NCBI GenBank assembly: GCA_016191895.1
Contig: JACPVD010000317.1
Span: forward strand, 1 to 20,281
Source of the DNA: Chloroflexota bacterium
GTDB taxonomy: Bacteria > Chloroflexota > Anaerolineae > Anaerolineales > Villigracilaceae
Length of the DNA: 20,281 nucleotides
Direction: 5' to 3'
This document shows, piece by piece, positions 6,774 through 13,275 of this stretch; position 1 is the stretch's first letter, and each line of letters begins with the position of its first letter. The notes beneath the pieces were generated by a model that saw only the letters and a program-made list of their open reading frames with translations, was not told the origin of the DNA and ran no database searches. Position numbers and translations under genes: made by a program.

Positions 6774-6827
6774 CGTCCCGAAGAGTGTAGGCAAATTCCG
6801 AAATCTCTCGAAAAAACCTTCGGGACG
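6774..6827. repeat. Dispersed palindromic element, CGTCCCG family, copy 1
   Basis: 54 bp with perfect 10-bp terminal inverted repeats CGTCCCGAAG and CTTCGGGACG. The interior (GTAGGCAAATTCCG...CTCGAAAAAACCT) aligns with the copy at 13881-13933, which shares size, ends and the inner TCGA-AAAACCT block. It lies between the flavoprotein and PIG-L genes. Confidence 0.75.
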
Positions 6828-6883
6828 ATGCGCTTGAAACGATTCCTGAAAAATAGAAACGCCAATCGAATAAGGAAACAAAC

Positions 6884-7693
6884 ATGGACACTCTCAAACT
6901 CCTTGCCGTCTTTGCGCACCCCGACGACGAATCGATGGGAATGGGCGGCGCACTGGCGAAATATTCTGCTCAAGGAATTGAGACTCACCTCATCTGCGCA
7001 TCACGCGGAGAACGGGGCTGGTTCGGTCCCGAGGAGCAGAATCCCGGCCTCGAGCGACTCGGCCAAATCCGCGAAAAAGAGTTGATCAACGCTGCGAACG
7101 CGCTCGGCATGAAAAGCCTGCATTTCCTCGACTATATCGACGGCGATGTGGACAAAGCCGATCACGCGGAAATTATCGGGAAGATCGCCGCTCACATCCG
7201 CCGAATCAAGCCGCAGGTGATTGTGACGTTTTCTCCCGATGGTGGATACGGCCACCCCGATCATATCGCCGTTGGACAGTTCACGTCCGCGGCCATCGTC
7301 TGCGCCGCTGATTCGAGTTATCAAGTTGAAGAAAGTCTCCCCGCGTGGCGAGTCTCGAAACTGTATTACATGGTGGACGGCGAAAACTTCATCAACCTCA
7401 TCACGCCTTTTTTGGGTGAGATCACCTTTCCCGTTGACGATCAACTGCGCGGCGAAGTGGCGTGGAAGGAATGGTCGATCACCACACGCATCGACATGGC
7501 TGATCATTGTTTTGCTGCGTTGAAAGCCATCAAATGTCATCAAAGCCAGTTGGCAAGTTTGGGAGCGTTGATGGACATGGACGAATCTGCCGCGGCGCCT
7601 GTGCTTGCCATGCAGGGGACGTTTTATCGCGCATTCAGTTTGGTGAATGGGGGCAGGGCGGTGGAGACGGATTTGTTCGAGGGGTTGAGGTAG
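6884..7693 (+). CDS. PIG-L / LmbE family zinc-dependent deacetylase
   Basis: 269 residues. The zinc-binding motif AHPDDE is at 11-16 and the second motif GHPDHIAVG at 123-131. These are the two hallmark blocks of the LmbE-like fold (MshB, Mca, GlcNAc-PI deacetylase, BshB). Length and the long C-terminal region resemble the Mca/MshB branch, which acts on N-acetylglucosaminyl conjugates or mycothiol-type amides. The substrate here is not identifiable, and no thiol-cofactor genes are next to it. The ATG is preceded by AAGGA at a good distance. It is separated from the upstream operon by a palindromic repeat and faces the convergent lipoprotein gene across a short repeat. Confidence 0.9.
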   Translation: MDTLKLLAVFAHPDDESMGMGGALAKYSAQGIETHLICASRGERGWFGPEEQNPGLERLGQIREKELINAANALGMKSLHFLDYIDGDVDKADHAEIIGKIAAHIRRIKPQVIVTFSPDGGYGHPDHIAVGQFTSAAIVCAADSSYQVEESLPAWRVSKLYYMVDGENFINLITPFLGEITFPVDDQLRGEVAWKEWSITTRIDMADHCFAALKAIKCHQSQLASLGALMDMDESAAAPVLAMQGTFYRAFSLVNGGRAVETDLFEGLR

Positions 7694-7704
7694 AGTCGGT
7701 AGGC

Positions 7705-7742
7705 AGTGATCAGTTATCAGTGAACAGTGGGTAGTGATCAGT
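7705..7742. repeat. Degenerate short repeat of AGTGATCAGT units
   Basis: AGTGATCAGT occurs at 7705-7714 and again at 7733-7742, with related TTATCAGTGAACAGTG between them. The unit has a palindromic TGATCA core. It fills the gap between two convergent genes. Confidence 0.6.
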
Positions 7743-7745
7743 GCG

Positions 7746-8516
7746 TTAGTGCTTCAACTTGTTTGCGTTTTCAAAAAGAAGCCTGATAGTTTCATCCCGA
7801 ATCAATGTGCGAAATTGCACCGAAGATTCGGAGAGCGACAGCTCTTCCACCCACTCTGGGAAAAAGTCAAGTTGCTGAACATCGTGTTGCGCCTCCTGTA
7901 CAATATCAGGCGATCGTAACTTCCCGGAGCCGTCCACCGGATCAATCATGACAAAGGGAATGTGGGTGGGCAATATTGCAAATACCGCTTTGTCATCCAC
8001 TACTGTGACTCGGATCACAGGAAAATCAATTGCCATTTGCGAAACGGCATCCAGAAAGATTCCGCCGTACTTTGCCTGTCCGTCGAGTTTGACGACAAAT
8101 CCGCGAATGTATAATGCGCTTTCGAGCGCATTGCCGTAGCCCAGGTTTCTCTTGAGGTCCTTGAGTTTTGAAATTTCCAGGCTGTCTGTGTTGTCTGCAT
8201 TGGCGAGCGCTTCGAGCAGGTCGCTTGTCGCCTTTTTTGTCAGTGTGATGGTTTGCAGGTTCCAGTCATATCGATCGATTTGATCGACGCCGAGGACGAA
8301 AAGGCTGTCGTTCGCGTCGGCGGCGTTCAGCGTATCCTGAGCATGATCTCCTTCATAACCCAATTCAAGTTCATGCCAGTTCTCTTTGAAGATATAAATC
8401 CCGAAATTGGGGCTCTGTAACGGGGATATATCCAATGGAGGGGTGTTGTTCGATTGGCATCCACTGACGCACAAAGCCAGAATAAACAGAAGAGAGATGG
8501 CGCGAATGGCGTTCAT
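7746..8516 (-). CDS. Lipoprotein of unknown function
   Basis: 256 residues from ATG 8516. The start is chosen because it gives a classic lipoprotein signal (MNAIRAISLLFILALCVSGC, lipobox VSGC, Cys20) and overlaps the SIMPL stop by one base (TAATG). The frame extends further upstream, but that part lies in the SIMPL gene and has no signal sequence. The mature part is acidic and shows no motif that I recognise. It alternates short hydrophobic strands with repeated Asp/Asn-rich turns (DTLNAADANDSLFVLGVDQIDR; KDLKRNLGYGNALESALYIRG). It is probably anchored on the outer face of the cytoplasmic membrane. Coupling with SIMPL suggests a joint envelope role. No function is assigned. Confidence 0.8.
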   Translation of the reverse strand: MNAIRAISLLFILALCVSGCQSNNTPPLDISPLQSPNFGIYIFKENWHELELGYEGDHAQDTLNAADANDSLFVLGVDQIDRYDWNLQTITLTKKATSDLLEALANADNTDSLEISKLKDLKRNLGYGNALESALYIRGFVVKLDGQAKYGGIFLDAVSQMAIDFPVIRVTVVDDKAVFAILPTHIPFVMIDPVDGSGKLRSPDIVQEAQHDVQQLDFFPEWVEELSLSESSVQFRTLIRDETIRLLFENANKLKH

Positions 8517-9349
8517 TATTTCAACCCAAACGTCGCGCTGACTTCCGCTTTGACTGATATTGTTCCGAGGCTCAGAGGCTCGTCGCCGGAGCCCGCGCTC
8601 GAATTGCCGCCCCCGCTTGGGGCCGCGTTTTGAACCGTGTTCTGCGTCCAGACGTTTTGCTGGCTTTGGTTTCCCCACCACCACCACCAACCGTTGTAAT
8701 ACGACCAGCTGTTTTCGTTGATGTTCAGTACGCAATCCGCTTTTGCGCCGGCGGCATCGGCCAACGCTTGCGCCTTTTCCTTGGCGGCAGTCATGGCGAG
8801 TTCACGCGCCTGATCGCGGTATTTGCGGAGGTCGCTGGTGTAGAACTCCACGTTGGCGACCTGATTCGCGCCCGCTTTCAACGCCGCGCCGAGAATCGCA
8901 TTGGCTTTCTTCACGTCCCGCACAGTGACCGAGACCGTGTTGTTGATACGATAGCCTTTGATGTAGAGCGAGTCGTAATTTTCATAGACAGGTTCGATCA
9001 TGTAGAAATCGGTGCTGATGTCTTTGGGATCGACGCCCTGTGCTTTCAGCGCCTTGATTACTTTATTGATCGCGGCTGAATTGGCGAATTCCACCATGTC
9101 CACCGTTGCGCCATTGGATTGCACGCCGAGTTGAATCAGAGCGCGGTCGGGGGTGACGTTGATCAGCGCGGTACCGGTCACCTGCACGGTGCGGGTCGAG
9201 TCGCAGGAAGTTTGCGTTGTTGTCACAGGTTCGGATGTTGGGCTGGGCGGAGCGGCCTGTACGCTGGAGACTGGCAGGCTTGTCGAAAGCAATAGAAACG
9301 CAATTACAGCAAGCAGAATCGAATTGATATAGGCGGGTGTCTGTTTCAT
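8516..9349 (-). CDS. Exported SIMPL (DUF541) domain protein
   Basis: 277 residues. The signal peptide is about 1-32 (hydrophobic 11-24, cleavage likely after VQA). The SIMPL core runs from about 52: RTVQVTGTALINVTPDRALIQLGVQSNG, INKVIKALKAQGVDPKDISTDFYMIEPVY, GYRINNTVSVTVRDVKKANAI, ARELAMTAAKEKAQALADAAG. It ends in a strand typical of the family (PLSLGTISVKAEVSATF). Before the last strand is an unusual low-complexity insert: five consecutive tryptophans (221-225) followed by an Asn/Gln/Ser/Gly-rich stretch (226-256). SIMPL proteins are periplasmic or surface proteins linked to envelope stress or oxidative protection; the mechanism is unknown. AGGAG lies 6 nt before ATG 9349. It is the first gene of a two-gene operon with the lipoprotein. 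Confidence 0.92.
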   Translation of the reverse strand: MKQTPAYINSILLAVIAFLLLSTSLPVSSVQAAPPSPTSEPVTTTQTSCDSTRTVQVTGTALINVTPDRALIQLGVQSNGATVDMVEFANSAAINKVIKALKAQGVDPKDISTDFYMIEPVYENYDSLYIKGYRINNTVSVTVRDVKKANAILGAALKAGANQVANVEFYTSDLRKYRDQARELAMTAAKEKAQALADAAGAKADCVLNINENSWSYYNGWWWWWGNQSQQNVWTQNTVQNAAPSGGGNSSAGSGDEPLSLGTISVKAEVSATFGLK

Positions 9350-9508
9350 GAGAATCTCCTGGTGTGGGGGTCCGGCCGCTTCGCAGCCAGACGTTAGACT
9401 CGAACTTTGGTATGTGTGATGCCCCCATCTTAGTTTTGCGGTGAATCAGGAGTGTGTCAGGTTTGGGTCAGTTAATGGGCAGTTTAGCAGTCCCTTTTAA
9501 AGAAGGGG

Positions 9509-9550
9509 GGGGTATGGGGGCGTCGAGCGCGCTCGACGCCCCCATACCCC
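9509..9550. repeat. Perfect 42-bp palindrome (no loop)
   Basis: The left half begins GGGGTATGGGGGCGTCGAGC and the right half ends with its exact complement, GCTCGACGCCCCCATACCCC. The 21-bp halves meet at GCG|CGC with no spacer. A weaker hairpin (CCCTTTTAAAGAAGGG) lies just before it. It sits between the SIMPL and cyclase genes (both minus) and may terminate cyclase transcription. The ends resemble the element at 2977-3013. Confidence 0.8.
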
Positions 9551-9593
9551 AATTTATTGAGAAGGTATGCTTGACAGACGATGGTGCCCGCGC

Positions 9594-10691
9594 TCATTCA
9601 CTTTTTGTTTTGACGAATTCTTCCCCGGCCAATTGAGCAGCAAGCGTGAGGGCTTCGTCGTAGTGATGCTGGTTGATCAATACAAATTTCAGAGCGATTT
9701 TGCGGATAAAACGCGGAATTGGCATGTGCGCTTTGAGCATATCATGGACGCGTGTTCTGCCGTTGGGCAGGGCTTCAAAGTAAATTGTTTCTGAGAATGC
9801 ATGCTTGCCCTTCTCGAACGAATGCGCGGTGTAATATTCGAATGGATGCCAATCCACGATCACTTCGGTGCTGACGGATTCCCCATGCGCGCAGTGATTG
9901 TTTGAACCAACTCCTGATCGCCCCTTTGGGCGGTCGCCAGCGGACCATGTCACATGCCCGCCGTTCCAGAGGTTGCGCTTGTCTGGGTTGTGGATCCATT
10001 CCCAGGTCACGGAAGGAGGCGTGGAAAAATCCGTTCGGAGCACAAGGTCGGCATCCTTTTCTTCCAGTGCGATGCGGCGCGCTTCGGTGATCTCTTTGTA
10101 GCGCTTGTGCAGGTCGACGTTGGAGGTTTTGACCTCGCCAAGATGTTCATACTCTTCCATTTGGGTGTAAGCATCTGGAAAATCCAACCTGATGTGATTC
10201 CGACATTGTTCTGTAAGTAACATATATGCCCGCCAGCCTGTCGATTCTGTGACGTGGTTCTTGGTGAGGCGGTGGATCAGGTTCACATCCGACCCGACGA
10301 GTTCCCGGGTGTTGGCGATCGTTTGGAAGACATAATTACCGAAGTGCAGGAAGAATTTCAGGTCGAGGGTTGGGATGTTGCGGCAGGCGTTGCAGGTGCA
10401 GGTTGTGGCGCGCTTCATGGAAAGCTGTTTGTCGCGGAACGCAACATACATCGATTCGACAAAGTCGATCAACGTCTCACTGCGGGCAAATACTTCGCCG
10501 GGGGCATAGGCAAAGACAGCATCGCCTTCGAGTTTCGAAATGGTCATTGCCGGTTGGAAGCGCTTGACCAATAACTCGAGCAATTCGGAAAGAATCTCAT
10601 GCGAATGTTCGAGTTCCGTTTTGGCGACGAAGGATGTGTAGCCGGAGATGTCGGCAATGACAAGATAACCATGCTGGGTAGTTGTTGACAT
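9594..10691 (-). CDS. DUF2652 class III cyclase-like domain fused to SRPBCC (START-like) domain
   Basis: 365 residues. The N-terminal half (about 8-200) follows the class III nucleotidyl cyclase plan: ADISGYTSFV with metal-ligand Asp14, KLEGDAVFAY with the second Asp57, and GSDVNLIHRL with Asn137 and Arg141 where cyclases have transition-state residues. All key positions look intact. A Cys cluster TCTCNAC (98, 100, 103) is inserted before the LDLKFFLHFG strand. From about 205 the protein becomes an SRPBCC ligand-binding domain (LRTDFSTPPSVTWEWIHNPDKRNLWNGG...VIVDWHPFEYYTAHSF...GRTRVHDMLKAHMP). No transmembrane helix is seen. A soluble enzyme making a cyclic nucleotide under control of a hydrophobic ligand is plausible but inferred; cyclase activity of DUF2652 is not established. 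It has its own promoter (10712-10739). Confidence 0.85.
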   Translation of the reverse strand: MSTTTQHGYLVIADISGYTSFVAKTELEHSHEILSELLELLVKRFQPAMTISKLEGDAVFAYAPGEVFARSETLIDFVESMYVAFRDKQLSMKRATTCTCNACRNIPTLDLKFFLHFGNYVFQTIANTRELVGSDVNLIHRLTKNHVTESTGWRAYMLLTEQCRNHIRLDFPDAYTQMEEYEHLGEVKTSNVDLHKRYKEITEARRIALEEKDADLVLRTDFSTPPSVTWEWIHNPDKRNLWNGGHVTWSAGDRPKGRSGVGSNNHCAHGESVSTEVIVDWHPFEYYTAHSFEKGKHAFSETIYFEALPNGRTRVHDMLKAHMPIPRFIRKIALKFVLINQHHYDEALTLAAQLAGEEFVKTKSE

Positions 10692-10711
10692 TTTCAGATA
10701 CCTTTGGTCTG

Positions 10712-10739
10712 ATTATACTGCCCCTGTGTCAAATGTCTA
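10712..10739 (-). promoter_or_regulatory. Probable sigma70-type promoter of the cyclase-SRPBCC gene
   Basis: On the minus strand: -35 TAGACA (10739-10734, 5 of 6), a 16-bp spacer, and a perfect -10 TATAAT (10717-10712). Transcription would start near 10705, leaving a short leader that carries AAAGGT before ATG 10691. Confidence 0.65.
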
Positions 10740-10781
10740 TTGTCAGTAGTATGCGTTATTGAGGTTGATTTGGAAGCCATA

Positions 10782-12230
10782 CTAAAAAGATGAAGCAGGC
10801 AGTAAAAACCGAAATACCGCGCCGCCTTCGCTTTTATTTTCCGCGCTGATGTTTCCGCGCTGCGATTCGATCAATGCTTTGGCAATTGCCAGTCCCAATC
10901 CCGCGCCGCCGGTTTGACGGTTGCGCGATGAGTCGGCACGGTAGAAACGTTCAAAGATGAAGGGCAGGTGTTTTTCGGGGATTCCCGTTCCATTATCGGT
11001 TATCGAACACTGAATTTCATTTTCCTTTTCAACAACTTCAACCGTGATCGTCGAATCCTGCGGGCTGTGTCGGATGGCGTTGTCGAGAAGGTTGTCCAAT
11101 ACCTGCGCGACTCGGTCTGGGTCGCCCAAAGCATACGTCTCTGGAATTTTCAATTCGAATTTTACATGCCCTCGATCTGCAATTGCGCCAAAGTGTTCAC
11201 AGCGGAGTCGCGCCAGTTCGCCGAGGTCAAAGGGTTGGATGTGCATGTTTAATGCGCCTGCGTCTGCGCGGGTGAGAACCAATAGATCATTGACCAATCG
11301 AATGAGACGTTCTGTTTCTTTCTGCATGGATGTGAGTAACGGCCCGCGCCCGGCGACGTCGTCCAATGCGCCGTCTTCCAGCGTTTCAATCGTTCCCTTT
11401 ATGACCGTGAGCGGGGTGCGCAATTCGTGGGCCACGTCGGCGACGAAAGCGGTTTTCGCCTGGTTCGACTGGCGCAGGCTGTGGGTCATGGCGTTGAAGT
11501 CGTTGCCGAGGCTGTCCAGTTCTTTGACTTTGCTTTGGATTGCCACCTGTCGATTCAAGTCCCCGGCGCTGACGGCTTCTGCGGCGCGGGCAACCTCTTC
11601 GATGGGTTTGGATATCTGGCGTGAAAGTATATTTCCGACAATCAACGCCAGCAGGGTTGCAATGACGATTGCGCCGATGATTTGCAATACAAGAGATGAT
11701 GGGAGACCTCCGCCTGGAAGGGGAGTGGCAAGATACACCAGGCCGGTCACTGCGCCGTCTGTATCAAAGATGGGCGCGGCGGCGTATAAGACGCGTTTGT
11801 TCTGCGCCGTTGCCACGCGGCGGATTGCGGTATCGGCGTCACCGGCCAAGGCGTGAGAAATCTCCGGGCGGGCAAGCAGGTCCTCGGTCAGGATGGATGC
11901 GTTGTTTTCGACGAGAGGCGCTTGCAGTGGAGACATCCCGTTTAAGTCCGGCAATCCGATCACGACCCCGCCTTCATCGCTTAAGATTCGCGTGTGAATG
12001 CCCGGCAGTGTGTTTGTCGATTGTGAATAAGGCTGGGCGGGATTTTCAGGAAGCGGCTGGCCTTGCAAAGTGGCGGCGATCAATTGCGCCTGCGCCAAAA
12101 GATTCTCGCGCTGGGTTTGCAGGTAAAGCGACTCAACCGAACGCCATGCAAGCGCGAAGGCCAGTCCCAAGCCGAGCAACAAGACGGTGATGGCGCTGGT
12201 GAATAAACGGGTGCGGATGGATACGGACAT
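10782..12230 (-). CDS. Sensor histidine kinase (HAMP-HisKA-HATPase)
   Basis: 482 residues. TM1 is about 10-30, then a roughly 145-residue extracytoplasmic sensor region, then TM2 about 180-202. HAMP is about 203-255 (ISKPIEEVARAAEAVSAGDL). HisKA contains VADVAHELRTPLTV with phosphoacceptor His268. HATPase_c has the N box NLLDNAIRHS (380-389), G1 DNGTGIP (412-418), F box FERFYRADSS and G2 GGAGLGLAIA (441-450). All catalytic motifs are intact. It autophosphorylates on His and should transfer phosphate to Asp53 of the response regulator encoded directly upstream in the same direction. The 144-bp gap between them holds an inverted repeat (12254-12340), so the ratio of the two proteins may be set there. 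The sensed signal is unknown. Confidence 0.95.
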   Translation of the reverse strand: MSVSIRTRLFTSAITVLLLGLGLAFALAWRSVESLYLQTQRENLLAQAQLIAATLQGQPLPENPAQPYSQSTNTLPGIHTRILSDEGGVVIGLPDLNGMSPLQAPLVENNASILTEDLLARPEISHALAGDADTAIRRVATAQNKRVLYAAAPIFDTDGAVTGLVYLATPLPGGGLPSSLVLQIIGAIVIATLLALIVGNILSRQISKPIEEVARAAEAVSAGDLNRQVAIQSKVKELDSLGNDFNAMTHSLRQSNQAKTAFVADVAHELRTPLTVIKGTIETLEDGALDDVAGRGPLLTSMQKETERLIRLVNDLLVLTRADAGALNMHIQPFDLGELARLRCEHFGAIADRGHVKFELKIPETYALGDPDRVAQVLDNLLDNAIRHSPQDSTITVEVVEKENEIQCSITDNGTGIPEKHLPFIFERFYRADSSRNRQTGGAGLGLAIAKALIESQRGNISAENKSEGGAVFRFLLPASSF

Positions 12231-12253
12231 TATTAACTCAACTTTGCGCAGGG

Positions 12254-12340
12254 ATGCGTCGCACCATATTGAAGTAGACGAGTCTTCCGAGTAGATTCGG
12301 TCAATTTATTGGACACTTTGACCCGTTTGGTGCGACGCAT
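12254..12340. repeat. Inverted-repeat element between response regulator and kinase genes
   Basis: Perfect 13-bp arms, ATGCGTCGCACCA (12254-12266) and TGGTGCGACGCAT (12328-12340), flank about 60 bp of A/T-richer sequence. There is no reading frame inside. It resembles the other intergenic palindromes here but has its own end sequence, so it is a separate family. It lies inside the presumed two-component operon. Confidence 0.75.
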
Positions 12341-12374
12341 ATCATCTCGCATGAGAGCGGTGTACCATCAGTAA

Positions 12375-13064
12375 TTAATTGACTCGATACCCGATGCCGC
12401 GCACAGATTCAATGCAATCGGCTTCGGGAGAGGCTTCGCGAAGTTTGGCGCGCAGGCGTTTGATGGCGCTATCCACGGCGCGGGTGTCGCCGACGAAATC
12501 ATAACCCCATGCCTGTTCGAGCAGACGTTCGCGGGTGAGGACGCGTTTTGCGTTTGTAAGAAGAAGATGCAGGATGTCGAATTCGAGACGGGTAAGCGCG
12601 AGAATATTTTCGTTGACGGTGACGATGCGGCTTTCGACGTTCAATTGCAATCCGCCGTTGCCATGCAAAATGGTGGACGGCTCATCATTCGACTCGCCGG
12701 GCTGGGCGCGGCGTAATACGGCTTTGATCCGCGCCAACAGTTCGCGCACGCTAAACGGCTTGCTGACGTAGTCATCCGCGCCGAGTTCGAGTCCCACTAC
12801 GCGATCGATCTCTTCGCCCCGCGCCGTAAGCATGATGATCGGCACCGCGCTGGTCTTGCGCAACTCGCGGCAGACATCGAGACCGTCGATCTCGGGAATC
12901 ATCAGGTCGAGCAGAATCAGGTCAGGCTGGGATTGATTCGCAATACGCAAGGCTTCGTTCCCGTCGGAGGCGAGCAGGGTTTCGTAGCCTGCTTTGTGCA
13001 AGTTGTACGCAAGCAAATCGGTTACGGCGGGCTCGTCGTCGACGACAAGAATTTTTGGAGACAT
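12375..13064 (-). CDS. OmpR/PhoB-family response regulator
   Basis: 229 residues from ATG 13064 (MSPKILVVDDEP). The frame is open 30 codons further upstream, but that stretch lies across the promoter and has no receiver-domain match. Receiver domain: Asp10-Glu11, phosphoacceptor Asp53 in LILLDLMIPEIDG, Thr80 in IIMLTARG, Lys102 in YVSKPFSVREL. The C-terminal winged helix shows LTRLEFDILHLLLTNAKRVLTRERLLEQAWG, RAVDSAIKRLRAKL and ESVRGIGYRV. It should be phosphorylated by the downstream histidine kinase and act as a dimeric DNA-binding regulator. A promoter lies only 12 bases upstream of the ATG, leaving at most a few nucleotides of leader. The regulon is unknown. Confidence 0.95.
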   Translation of the reverse strand: MSPKILVVDDEPAVTDLLAYNLHKAGYETLLASDGNEALRIANQSQPDLILLDLMIPEIDGLDVCRELRKTSAVPIIMLTARGEEIDRVVGLELGADDYVSKPFSVRELLARIKAVLRRAQPGESNDEPSTILHGNGGLQLNVESRIVTVNENILALTRLEFDILHLLLTNAKRVLTRERLLEQAWGYDFVGDTRAVDSAIKRLRAKLREASPEADCIESVRGIGYRVN

Positions 13065-13076
13065 TGCCCGAAGGAT

Positions 13077-13105
13077 AGCATAAATTTGTGGCAGGATGGT
13101 GTCAG
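13077..13105 (-). promoter_or_regulatory. Probable promoter of the two-component operon
   Basis: On the minus strand: -35 CTGACA (13105-13100, 5 of 6), a 17-bp spacer, and -10 TATGCT (13082-13077, 4 of 6). It is 12 bases from the ATG at 13064, so the leader would be about 5 nt, too short for a Shine-Dalgarno sequence. Confidence 0.5.
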
Positions 13106-13111
13106 AATGAA

Positions 13112-13146
13112 AACAGGTTTCGCTATTTTTGTCAGCGAAACCTGTT
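13112..13146 (-). terminator. Perfect-arm hairpin, likely terminator after bioY
   Basis: AACAGGTTTCGCT (13112-13124) and AGCGAAACCTGTT (13134-13146) are exact 13-bp complements around a 9-nt loop. On the minus strand it is followed by a short TTTTC tract. It lies downstream of bioY and upstream of the response-regulator promoter, which fits an intrinsic terminator insulating the two. Confidence 0.6.
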
Positions 13147-13157
13147 GATTGCAAATC

Positions 13158-13256
13158 TTAACGCAAAGTCGCAAAGACGCGAAGCTGCCAAGTTTTATTT
13201 TCCTTTGCGACTTCGCGTCTCCCTGTCACCGCCCGCCAGGGCAGGTGCCGCGTTAA
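13158..13256. repeat. Dispersed palindromic element, TTAACGCAAAG family, copy C, with nested hairpin
   Basis: It begins TTAACGCAAAGTCGCAAAG and ends GCGTTAA. The right arm CCTTTGCGACTTCGCGTCT pairs with the left arm. About 30 bp are inserted before the final GCGTTAA, holding a GC-rich hairpin CACCGCCC-GCCA-GGGC-A-GGTG (13227-13247). The element is therefore longer than copies A and B and looks secondarily interrupted. Confidence 0.75.
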
Positions 13257-13275
13257 AAATGTTTATGACGATATA

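Noticed and set aside
8517..8735. N-terminal extension of the lipoprotein frame into the SIMPL gene
   Set aside because: The extension is Arg-rich shadow sequence; starting at 8516 gives an ideal lipoprotein signal and a TAATG overlap.
9453..9636. 60-codon plus-strand frame across the perfect palindrome
   Set aside because: It is mostly repeat sequence and overlaps the 3' end of the cyclase gene; no homology pattern or ribosome-binding site.
11044..11856. 270-codon open frame on the plus strand opposite the histidine kinase
   Set aside because: Composition is Arg/Ser/Ala-rich shadow sequence with no recognisable family; the minus-strand kinase is complete.
12231..12374. tRNA or structured RNA in the gap between response regulator and kinase
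   Set aside because: The inverted repeat gives one long stem only; no cloverleaf, T-loop or anticodon arm can be placed.
13065..13154. 30-codon extension of the response regulator
   Set aside because: It crosses the promoter and terminator hairpin; MSPKILVVDDEP is the normal receiver N-terminus.
1191..13256. CRISPR array made of the recurring palindromes
   Set aside because: Copies are kilobases apart and vary in length; there are no regular spacers and no cas genes.
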